The notes under the pieces: model-generated
Told to the model about the DNA's origin: nothing
The model's input: the letters and a program-made list of their open reading frames with translations, nothing else
The model's database searches: none
Shown here: positions 55,310 to 64,000 of the stretch, one piece after another
How positions within the stretch are numbered: the first letter of the stretch is position 1
Layout of the letters: each line of letters begins with the position of its first letter
Position numbers and translations under genes: made by a program
NCBI GenBank assembly: GCA_018902385.1
Contig: JABSSW010000002.1
Span: forward strand, 1,364,001-1,428,000
From: Physcia stellaris
Taxonomy: Eukaryota; Ascomycota; Lecanoromycetes; Caliciales; Physciaceae
Reading direction: 5' to 3'
DNA: 64,000 nucleotides

Positions 55310-55855
55310 CAACTCTCGTCTTCTCAATGATATTTCGGATTGCTTGATCTGTGTAGATACGGGATATAACCCGCTTGTCGCACTTTGCTACTGGACTCTC
55401 TGAAAGTACTTACCTTATTTGCATAAGATTCACGCGTTTGAAAACAGACTTGAGAAAATCTAGATGTATCAGGAAGCTGAGAAGGAACAAGTATGAAATA
55501 AGAGTAACCGGATTTTGGGACAATGGGAGAATAGACCCTCCAGTAGAGCTGGCACAGTGAGCCACAATCTTATCTCGCCGCCTCTCTAAGCGATTGGGCT
55601 CTGGTCATGAGACCCACTGTAAATGATCGTGTGCCCTACTACAATCCTAGATGGCTGTATCATACATGGTTGAAGATCCGCTCGCATCTCCTTGCCAAGA
55701 ATTGCGTGTTTCGGAACCAACGAAGAGGAAAGCCTCCTAAAGTCAGATAGCCACCAGTGGTATTCCCTTGACAAATCCAGTCGCATAACACCAGCCTATG
55801 CGCCACGTGGAAGATGACTCCTGCCCACGCGACTGAGTGAAGAAACTCGGTGTTA
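55310..55855. other. No gene seen
   Basis: Short frames only; 3' flank of the BIR gene at the right. Confidence 0.5.
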
Positions 55856-56704
55856 CTACCAGGAACCGTCTGGCTTGGGGTCATCCTCGATCTTGATATA
55901 TTCCGGGGCCCTTGTAATCCGACTGGCCAGATCCGGTGCCTTTGTTATCCGACTCGCTAGATCCGGTACCCTCCTCCTGTTTATAACCTTCCTCTTTCCA
56001 GGCAATGTCGCCCGTCTCGGGGCCGCTGCCCTGCTGCCAATAACCTTTCTAGATCTTGCCTTAATCTTCCTCGCTCCGGGGAGACGGCGGCGATCATGTG
56101 CCTGTCCTGGATGCGCCAGATGCAGCCTTAATCCACCCTTTGACTGGAACCGGTTGTGACAAACAGCGCACTGGTGCTTTAGTAATGGAGGAGCTGGTCG
56201 AGGGGGTAAAGGCAGCGCGCGTTCAGCGGGAGTGGTGGTTCTAGTAAGGTAAGCACAGGGAGAGATGGAATTACTGAATCGGATATGTGCACGGAGAGGA
56301 TCGGTGCCAAGCTGTTGAGGTCCGAGAGTGAGTTGGCAGGCGTAGCAGGTGACGGTATGGGTGTCCGTGTCGGATTGAAAGAAGCCTGCTGCCGCGACCA
56401 TCATGTAGGACGCCTGGTCCTCGAAAGGCCAGTTGTCGAAAGTTTCCTCGCGCTTTTCTTGAGTGTTCATCATCTTCCCTGTGATCCAGCTGCAGTGGGA
56501 ATTGCGTTTCAAGTGCTCTCGCACGGGATCAGCGGTCTCCCATCTAACCAAGGTAAGGTCGCAATTGAAGCAGCGTGCGGCATCAGTGTGGCCATAGATT
56601 TGGCGATCGTGAAGCCAGCCTGCTGCAGCCATGTATTCCGGTGCATGTTGGCCACGGTGAGGCCAGTTGACGAAGGTGCTGAGTCTCTGCTCGAAGGTTG
56701 CCAT
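55856..56704 (-). CDS. Two-BIR-domain protein with C2H2 zinc finger
   Basis: 282 residues, single exon. BIR1 (about 5-75): RLSTFVNWP start, AAAGW, zinc ligands Cys45, Cys48, His64 and Cys71. BIR2 (about 85-152): TFDNWPFEDQ start, AAAGFF, ligands Cys120, Cys123, His140 and Cys150 (one longer H-C spacing). A C2H2 finger follows (Cys179, Cys182, His195, His203; HQCAVCHNRFQSKGGLRLHL), then a basic tail with an 11-residue repeat (PDLASRITKA / PDLASRITRA) and an acidic end. Fungal Bir1 (survivin-like, chromosomal passenger complex) also carries two BIRs but is usually much longer with a distinctive C-terminus; a third zinc finger is not usual. DNA or chromatin contact is inferred from the finger and basic tail. 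Confidence 0.8.
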   Translation of the reverse strand: MATFEQRLSTFVNWPHRGQHAPEYMAAAGWLHDRQIYGHTDAARCFNCDLTLVRWETADPVREHLKRNSHCSWITGKMMNTQEKREETFDNWPFEDQASYMMVAAAGFFQSDTDTHTVTCYACQLTLGPQQLGTDPLRAHIRFSNSISPCAYLTRTTTPAERALPLPPRPAPPLLKHQCAVCHNRFQSKGGLRLHLAHPGQAHDRRRLPGARKIKARSRKVIGSRAAAPRRATLPGKRKVINRRRVPDLASRITKAPDLASRITRAPEYIKIEDDPKPDGSW

Positions 56705-57089
56705 ATCTGGAGACTGTGAGAGGGTTGAGTAGAAGAAGAGTAGAGACCATTGAATGATTCAAAGACTGTGCTGCATCATGAGTGAGCTATCTTCAAGAGA
56801 CGTGAGCGTGGTATGAGATTGTTGAGGGGAGTTGTTGAGGAAAGTCTGAGACTTCAGTTGAGAGACGCGTTTGGCCTAGCCTAAATGGAACCTTCCGCGA
56901 CCTCTCCCGCTTCCGGATAAGCCCTAACCCCAGACCAGCCGATAATCGAAGATTGACTTTAATGTTTCAATTAAACACGTGCAACGCAAATATGCTCTGA
57001 TTGAAAAAAGAAAATTTCTAATCAATATGAAAAAAAGTTAAATATGATTGTGAATTATAAAAATAACTTTTTTCTTCAAAAGAGAATTT

Positions 57090-57285
57090 AAAATCGTGAT
57101 TTTTTGTAAAAACGTAAAAAATAAATAAAAAAAATAAACATATTATCACGCGATAAATTTGTTATCACGCGACGATTTGAATATAAATTGCATTAAAAAT
57201 TGATTTTTGTTATTTAAATTTAATTATTTCAAATTCATTTTAATTCAAATTTTAATTGAAATCGTTGTGAAAAATCGATTTATTG
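57090..57285. repeat. AT-rich pocket with the same CpT/CpC loss as the retroelement block
   Basis: About 195 bp, over 75% AT. All of roughly 16 + strand cytosines are in CpA or CpG, none in CpT or CpC. It looks like a remnant of a mutated repeat. No coding remnant is recognised. Confidence 0.55.
57142..57172 (+). promoter_or_regulatory. Direct repeat TTATCACGCGA, MCB-like core
   Basis: Two copies of TTATCACGCGA about 19 bp apart, roughly 190-210 bp upstream of the AT-hook gene start. ACGCG is the core bound by MBF-type cell-cycle factors in fungi; function here is inference. Confidence 0.35.
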
Positions 57286-57355
57286 TTTGCTGTTTCTTTT
57301 CAAAACAATTTACTTATTTCTTTTCACGATTGCACGGTTCTGTTTATCTTCTCCA

Positions 57356-60042
57356 ATGTCGTCCTCTGGCAGATCACAGAGTCTCTTGTCCTCTTCATCT
57401 TCAGGTCTCGACTATCATTTTCCAGTAATTGACCACAAGAAGCCTGTAGTTGGGTTTCTGTCACGGGTACGCTTGACATCGCGTCCGTGAATGTGCTGGC
57501 GCGCTGACTCATGATAGGTGGAGGTTCCCGCAGTCACCAGATACATTGGCGGCACCAAACCTGCGCCTGTGACCATTGGGTCGAGCATCCATCAACTCAT
57601 CACAACCACGGCGCTTTCACCTCGAAGACGTCTTGACAATGAGACGGCGAAAATTCTCGGCCGTGTTGGTATCGAAAGACTGGGTCGTTTCCAGATTGGC
57701 GAGATAGTGTATCAACTTGAGCTCACCAATGAGCACCATGAATCAAGAATAGAGGAAGTCGACTACGACAGTGTCCTGAACTACGTATCACTACCAGAGT
57801 TGGAGAGGTTCGAGAATCAGCAATTTGAGCAAGAGCTTGTATATGAAGACCCATTACCTGTCCACGTAAAGAGAAGAGGAAGACCGACAAAAGTAGCTCT
57901 ACAAGTAGTTGGTCTGAGTTCAGAGGAAGAGCCCGAGCCGTCTAGCATTCCGAACGATGGTATCGCCATTTCGGTTCCTGAATCTGAGTCTCTTAAGAGA
58001 CGAGGGAGCAGCTCGCCGATTCGCGGCCGTGGGAGGGCCAAGAGATGTAAAACAGAGCATGTTCACTCACGCCTCTCTTCTAGGGATTCGAGTCAATTGG
58101 TTGCAGCAGGCCGACCTATTGAAGACAAGGACCTGGGAGAATTACAGCAGAAGCTGCCCACACAAAAGCGAGGTCCCGGCCGACCTAGGAAGCATACTTT
58201 CCCTGTACAATCCTCGGAGAATGACGAGCTTTCGATGCTTCAGGCGCAATTCGAGGTCCGAAAGCTTGACAAGCCTAAACAGTGGGCCCTCCCTACTTCA
58301 AAGACTGCGTCACAGGAATCTTCTGCCAGCGAAGATGAGCTAGGCAGTCTACATCAGAGGTTTGGCATAATCACCCGTAAAGTCAGCTCCTCTCTGGGTG
58401 ATCCAGACAGCCCTAGATCTAGCAAGGTCATCAAATCTCGTTCTCACTCAAACGCGAGTGCTAAGCCAAGCCCAAGAAATCGGCCAGGATACAACGCGCC
58501 AACTCAGAATCACCACTCGGCACAAGACCTCCGGCTCGACGCCTCTGCATTTTCCGAATCGTCAATCTCTTCGCCCGCTGACCCTGAACGCCGCTCGATC
58601 GAAATGCAAGCTAAGGCGCCAACTCAAGACCTTATCGAAATAAGTAGCGATGAGACGAATTCATCATCACAAGCTGCATCATCAACTCTCAGATCTCCAA
58701 TTAAGCCCAACGCATCTCTAACGTCTCGTTCCCGCGACCTCCCAAGCGCCGCGAATATCCATGATGACGTCGAATCTGTTGAACAGGCTAATGATCAAGA
58801 GGTGGAAAAGTCGAGCACGGAAAGCGACGTGGACGACGAAGATGACGAAGTCGCAGCCATAGCGGATTTGGAAATACCTGAGATCTCATCCTCGCAGTCC
58901 TTTAGAGTATCAGTATCTACTTCATCCTCGGGATCGGACTTCTCCGGAGAGCAGCGCATCCGAGCCAGAGAAGTCTCCAAAACAAAGCGACTCGCAGGCA
59001 ATATCACCGTGCCGCCTAGAAGAGGATCTATCTCAATGCAAAATGTCTCTCGCGAAGCAGCTAGACAGTCCAGAGTTGCAATAATAATGGAGGCTCGCAA
59101 GCAAAGAGATGGAGATAATAAAGGCATCCTACAGAAAACAACGGCACCTACGGGCCCAGAGCAACAGACAGTCCAAGCGGAATCCTCGAAAAAATACCGG
59201 TTTCCTGGCAACTCTACGGACGTCCCAAAAGCCCGAAAATTTCAATGCAAATCATCTCTCAGCAAGTCGCCGCGAAATCAAGGGCCGAAATGGAGGCACG
59301 CAAGCGAGAACAAGCGGCAAAAGCAACCTTGATCGAGTCCGGCGACTCTTCCTCTGATGGTTCTAATTCCGATTCTTCTTCCGGATCGCCCGATCCTCCT
59401 CCAGCGAGGAAAGCTGTTTCCTCAACGCATGCGGCCCGGACTCAGCAGCAAAAAGCGCCCATTGAAGTCAAGAAGCAGAATCAAGCAAACTCCTTCCCTC
59501 TCGCCTTCAAACAACTCGCAGCTGCCCACCAGCAGCAGCAGGAAAAGCAGCAGCAACCATCTCTTCCTGCACGAAAACCACCCGCAATAACTGGACCCTT
59601 CGCCCAATCCAACAGGAAATCACACAACGAGTCACAGTCCCGTCCTCAGGCAAAACATCGATCTCAGCCAACACCCTCTCGCAATCGATCCAAATCCCCC
59701 TTGATTCCAGCCCACCGCGAGTCCTCGATCTCGCTAGGGGAGACACCGCCGCACCGCTCCAGGATCGCCATAGCCACAAAAACTAGAGAACCCTCCATCG
59801 ATCTTGAAGAGCCCAGACCTCGTCCTACGACCATCAGTTTCAAGGCTGCACCCATCAAACCAATCGACCACAGCAATAAGCAAAGCAGACCGAGTGACGG
59901 CAGCGCAAAGGCTGACAAGAAGAAAAAGAAGAGTCATAGGGTAAGCATGACGCCGTTATTCCCCTCCGCAGCGTGGAAGGAAAGTCCCGTGAAAAAGGGA
60001 CGGGTGCCGTTCAGCACAAGGGAGTTCGAAGGGGAAGTATGA
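57356..60042 (+). CDS. AT-hook nuclear protein, with an apparent frame change
   Basis: Exon 1 57356-57466 (MSSSGRSQSLLSS), a 51-bp intron with GTACGC, GCTGACTC branch and ATAG, then exon 2 from 57518 (VEVPAVTRYIGG). Two AT-hooks are visible: KRRGRPTK at about residue 156 and KRGPGRPRKH at about 255, plus GRGRAKR between them. Long acidic/Ser-rich, probably disordered stretches follow. At about 59234 the good frame changes: the first runs on to a weak end at 59332, while the next frame carries ISMQIISQQVAAKSRAEMEA to a clean end at 60042 (MTPLFPSAAW, PVKKGRVPFST). The new frame echoes an earlier internal segment (ISMQNVSREAARQSRV...MEARKQRD), supporting one protein of about 840 residues with a one-base discrepancy in an A-run. 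DNA binding at AT-rich sites is inferred. Confidence 0.65.
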
Positions 60043-60744
60043 ATGAGCTGTTGAGTAAGAGATTCAGAGCGAGGATGGGTGAACGAGGACTGGAAGAAGA
60101 CATGAGATATCGCAAGGCGCTTATTTATTGTTGAAGGAGTTCAGATGGGTGCGCAATTTCTACAACACTATACTTATGACAGGACGACATCAAATACGAT
60201 TTATTTGAGCAATGGGCTGATTTGCGTTGATGCTAGCTGGAGTTGAAATATATGGTAATGGAGCTAGTCTATCTAAAGCGAACGAGGAACGATAAAAAAG
60301 AGTAGCATTGCTAGATATGCAGAGTTTCCCTTGCAGCTTTAAATCCTATTATCTCGTTACGTTCCAATCTGTAACGATGTGACTCTTTGATCCGTGAGGA
60401 GAACCCGTTTGCAACCGCCTTCCTGGAGTGGAGTGGAGAAGTCTTACTGTCTTAAAGGTAGATAGCCGATGGATACAGGACATGAGCTGGTTCTGTGCTC
60501 CTACAATTTAGTTGTAGATTGCATAGAGCTGTTGGCTATTGCTTGAAGGAGAAACTATGTATAGATATGCCGATACTCTTGGGCCTGTAAATGCCGTTAG
60601 TTTAGTGCCCCTTCGTCTCGACTCGGCAGAAGATAGATGTACCTTAATGCCATGCTGTGCTTGCGAAGTAAACGCGGCTTGAACCTAATAGTCAGCAGCA
60701 CGTGAGACCCTAGCGGTGGTGGCCTTGGTGAGGTCGAATGGTCG
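60043..60744. other. No gene seen; convergent 3' flanks
   Basis: Terminal regions of the AT-hook gene (+) and UBA4 (-). 60598-60622 has a loose copy of the dispersed motif (TAGTTTAGTGCC). Confidence 0.5.
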
Positions 60745-62495
60745 TTAGTATTCAGGGAAGGTTGGGTCGACTTTGGACCATGCTTGTAAACCGCCCTTGA
60801 CATCCCCAATATAAATATTGTGTGGAGGGAGTGGGAAAACCGTTTGGGCGTTGCCGTTGAGCAGTGGTTTATATCCTGGTTCGTCGTACTTGGTGAAGCT
60901 GAAACAGTCAAACTCCTTGTTCATGTTATTGACGAAATAGTCGACAGCCTTTTGGGAGTCGTTGCCGTAGCGGCACACGAAGAAACAACCAGTCCCCTTC
61001 AGTGAATTCATTTGCTTCTCGACTTGCCAGATACGGTTCGAAGCTCGATTCTCGTCACGCTCTTTTGCGAGCCAGCCCGGTTCCCGTATTGCTCGGTCAA
61101 TTATGGAGTAAGGCAGATTCAGGCTGCCTTCGATGTGACACATGTCGAAATCTTGTTTCTCTCGGACATCCACAATAATATAATATCTTCCACCGTGGGG
61201 AGATTAGGAGAGTTATCCCAACCTTTGCCCTCCTCGAGCAGGTACCATCCATCCCTCACCATTTCGTAAAAGGCTTCGGCCGAGTATCTACAGTGGTCAG
61301 GAAGAATCTTTACAGGTTCGGAAAGTCCACAGAAGACAGCATAATCCAGGGAACCAGAATTAAAAGACTCTCTCGTGATGGACGGGCATTCGGAGCAGGC
61401 CGGACAGTTCTTCCTCGGTTTCATTCTGAGGAAGCTCGTTCGAAATGGACTCTCATCATAGGCGGAATACAGTAAAAGAGTGGAAGATCCAGTTGGTGGC
61501 TTCCACGACAATCGTTGATTTTCCTGACATACTCCGACCTGTGTAAGCATCTTGATAACTTGGGAAGCCATGAGAACACCCATGACGCCCACGGCTGGAC
61601 CAAGTATTCCAGAGTCACTACAGCTTTGTACCGTTTCGGGTGAGGGAGGCTTGGGAAACACACATCGGTAGCATGGCTGTCCGTCCCACATATTACCAAA
61701 GGTCATGAGTTGGCCTTGGGTGATGGTAGCTGAGGCCGTGATAAGGAGCTTCTTCGAAAGTACCGCGGCATCGGATACCAAGTATCGAGATTGTGGCTGA
61801 TCTGTGCAATCAAGGATAATATCGTACTCGTCGAAGATCTCAAGAGCGTTGGCAGATGAAAGGTTGAGAGGGTACTGAATGTAGCGTGATTTGGGATTGA
61901 GCCTATCAGATTAGCGACAGTCTGGCAAGTGAAGGACGCATCAACTCACTGTCGCAGATACTCCACCGCGCTCTCAACTTTCGTTTGGCCTATCTTGTTG
62001 CTTGAGTGTATGATCTGACGATGCAGATTCGAGATCTCCACCGTATCCCCGTCAACTAGTCCAATCTTCCCTACCCCTGCACCAGCTAGATATGCTGCCG
62101 CCGGACATCCAAGACCTCCAACTCCAACGATCAGTACCCTTGCATTTCTGAGGAGAAGCTGACCTGTGGCTACAGGTGAGCTAAGGTATTGCAAGGGCGG
62201 CATGCCACAACGCGGCCTGACCTTGAAGGCCAAACCCTGGGATGATCATTTGTCGCCCATATCTCTTATATTCCTCGACAGTGAACTCCAGGCGCGGGTT
62301 CCAATGTCTGATTAATTGATTGGGTGCAAGCTTCCGATTCTTCTCTGGCCCCTCTGGCGAGTCCAGGTCTGTTGGGCGTAGCTCCTCGGACTCGAGGGCG
62401 GCAAGTTCTTCTCTGAGCTGATGTAGCTTTCCTTCGAGTGAGGCAATAGTTGACCTGAGGTCCTCAATAGAAGCAGCCACATGCCCTGGCATCAT
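60745..62495 (-). CDS. UBA4: UBA4 / MOCS3-type E1 adenylyltransferase-sulfurtransferase
   Basis: Exons 62222-62495 and 61950-62163, then from 61902 downward; introns of 58 and 47 bp are in phase. An N-terminal coiled coil ([20 protein letters not shown]) is followed by the E1-like domain: [11 protein letters not shown], nucleotide loop [43 protein letters not shown], zinc ligands CYRC and CPAC, and [16 protein letters not shown]. The C-terminal rhodanese domain has [13 protein letters not shown] and the active-site loop [11 protein letters not shown]4 activates Urm1 by adenylation and thiocarboxylation for tRNA thiolation and urmylation (established for the family); it also acts in molybdenum cofactor synthesis where that pathway exists. 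The E1 and rhodanese parts lie in different frames around 61.20 kb with no in-phase canonical intron. Likely a one-base discrepancy or atypical intron. Confidence 0.85.
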
Positions 62496-62858
62496 GCAAA
62501 TGAGGGGGAACGATGAAGAGGGTACGGCAGGGTGAGTCGTGCTCTAAGTATCTTAGCCACTTCGCGCCAATGCTTGCGCCATTCTTGACGTTGGAGCACG
62601 AGGACACAGACAGTGAGGAGTAAAAGGAAAAAAGGACTGCGATGTCGTATTACAAGAGGAAGAAGCCGATAATAGCTAATTGGCCGTCGCGGTCGCGGTC
62701 GCTCAGGCTGTTGGTGGCTCAAGGCTTAGGGTTAGACGGATTCAACCCTGGTGATAGTTTTCCCGACTCAGACACTGGCCGCTCCAAGACAATTGCAGGA
62801 CGGAGCGTACAAAGAAGCGTAGTAAGAAAACACAGTGATCCTCAGGTGATGCGACGAA
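62496..62858. other. Bidirectional promoter, UBA4 / SLX9
   Basis: The 360 bp between divergent starts. An open frame at 62642-62875 (MSYYKRKKPIIANWPSR) lies in the SLX9 leader, in a different frame from SLX9, and is probably an incidental upstream ORF. Confidence 0.5.
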
Positions 62859-63474
62859 ATGGTAAGGCAGCGTGATTCGATGTCCGTACTGTTGATTGAC
62901 TGACCCCAACAAGGCACCCATCAAACCCACAACGAGCAAGAAAGCCACCAGCCGTCGCAACTCCTCATCTAGCAAGACCCCTTTGGTTTCAACGAGGAGA
63001 GAAAGCGACAAAGGTCGAGGGCTACTGGGTATCACCTCCAAAAAGGACAAGAGAACTATCAAACACTCCGCACTCGTCTCGCGCATCGAGAAATCCAAGG
63101 CTACCCCCAAGAAGCGACGGCGTCCATCAAAGAAGCTCGTCACCAATCTCGAATCTCTCGCAGCTGCCTTGCCCGATGCACCGGGATCAAAGAGAGAAGG
63201 GACTGTCATTGGAGATGGGAAAATTAGGCAGAAAAGCTTGAAGAGCCGACCTGGCGCGATGAAGCGGAAGGAGAAGCTGGCGAGCTTGGAGAAGGATCGC
63301 TTCAACAAGAACATGGCACAGATGATGGCTCCAAGGAACATGAGCCAAGACGATCAGTTCGCCTCTGGTGGGGATGAAGCAAAGAGTGGGAGCCGCAACA
63401 AGTGGGCTGCGTTGCGAGGATTCATTCAGCAGACAATGGAACAACGACCCGAGACCGAAACTAGAAGAGACTAA
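62859..63474 (+). CDS. SLX9: Ribosome biogenesis protein SLX9
   Basis: Model: exon 1 is only the start codon, ATG at 62859-62861; a 52-bp intron follows (62862-62913; GTAAGG donor, TTGACTGACC branch site, CAACAAG acceptor); exon 2 62914-63474 begins APIKPTTSKKATSRR. 187 residues. The exon 2 frame has no ATG of its own upstream of the conserved part, which supports this start. Slx9 family landmarks: KKDKRTIKHSALVSRIE, KKRRRPSKKLVTNLESLAAA, KSRPGAMKRKEKL, KDRFNKNMAQM, and the C-terminal NKWAALRGFIQQTMEQR. Slx9 is a nucleolar factor in small-subunit pre-rRNA processing and export (known for the family). Highly basic, as expected. Confidence 0.85.
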
Positions 63475-64000
63475 TGACAACATTCATGACGATAAGCACA
63501 GCCGGGAAACACCATAGAGGGCTGTACAGGAGTCCGGTTCCGCTCTTCACCCTGACGATATGATGCCTGAGGCAGAAGCGTCTCTGCGACACCTTTTGAT
63601 TTTGGGTGAAATGGCCGAGAAGGTGTGCACCCTCTCAAAATATCGAATGACTTTTCAGAAGATACATGGCTTCTAGAAATATCGCAGCGAGTCACTGGTC
63701 TTTGTAGCAGGCACGGATGGTAGGGATCAGGGTATGTGATAGGCGCAGTACAGTCAAGACCCACTCGGCTTTGCCTCATTAATTGAACCGGAACCGAGCT
63801 CAACTAATTATTCGACAGCGAAACCTATTCAATGCAAATCAAAGGGCCTTCACGTACAGATGCGCGCTCTGGGTGGTAGGACAAGGCTGGAGCTGAACAA
63901 GCGGGCGGAGCAGTAGACTCATACATGGCTTTCCCCTTAAGGCTCCATCACCACCAACCATCAGCTGGAGTCTGACACTGCTTATATCTGTGCCGCATCC
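63475..64000. other. No gene seen to the window end
   Basis: 3' flank of SLX9. A minus-strand frame at 63471-63803 has no recognisable content. Confidence 0.5.

Larger units (their letters stand above)
56705..57355. other. Intergenic with an AT-rich pocket
   Basis: The left part is ordinary; from about 56,990 AT content rises sharply. See the entry at 57090-57285. The AT-hook gene starts directly downstream. Confidence 0.5.

Noticed and set aside
62642-62875. 77-codon + strand frame upstream of SLX9 as a gene or SLX9 N-terminus
   Set aside because: It is not in phase with SLX9 through the intron, and the ATG-only exon gives a conserved-looking start.
1-64000. tRNA, rRNA genes and CRISPR arrays
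   Set aside because: Scanned by eye for T-loop (GGTTCRANNC) pairs and for regular short repeats with spacers; none found. The nearest repeats are ordinary tandem repeats.

Overview
The window is nuclear DNA of a filamentous ascomycete fungus (Pezizomycotina; a Dothideomycete would fit, but the class cannot be fixed from this stretch). The reasons are short introns of about 47-200 bp with GTRNGT donors and CTRAY-type branch points, fungal families (UBA4, SLX9, a fungal YAT-type amino acid permease, a BIR protein), and a large AT-rich block of mutated retrotransposons next to GC-balanced genes. I see no tRNA, rRNA or CRISPR.

Layout. 1-3.5 kb is gene-poor and purine-rich on the + strand; it carries a 105-bp tandem repeat and about 15 same-strand copies of an unexplained ~21-bp motif. 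4.2-11.4 kb holds an aminoglycoside-phosphotransferase-like kinase, a secreted protein and a membrane-anchored aspartic-protease-like protein. 12.25-32.98 kb is one nested stack of four retroelements: a DIRS-like tyrosine-recombinase element (12570-32979, +) is split by a Copia element (14582-30225, -), which is itself split by a Gypsy element (21185-27833, -) and by a small non-autonomous LTR element (17279-20446, -). The first three are saturated with C-to-T changes; the last has normal composition and is the youngest. 33.4-46.6 kb holds a dispersed family of small Cys/His-motif, Gly-rich proteins (four clear members and one probable), with an ankyrin-ClpB-type AAA+ ATPase and two small unknown genes between them. 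48.2-63.5 kb is a conventional gene block: F-box-like protein, amino acid permease, mitochondrial seed-maturation-protein-like (LEA) protein, BIR-BIR-zinc-finger protein, AT-hook protein, and the divergent pair UBA4 / SLX9.

Most unusual. (1) The mutated block has lost almost every CpT and CpC (and ApG and GpG) while keeping CpA and CpG. This is unlike classic CpA-directed RIP, and a mutated/unmutated repeat pair at 32.5-33.0 kb shows it directly. (2) The 21-bp motif array at 1.4-3.4 kb. (3) The Cys/His GP-x-[EQ]-L family cluster.

Gene models with introns were worked out by eye from splice signals and reading-frame phase; no transcript evidence was available.
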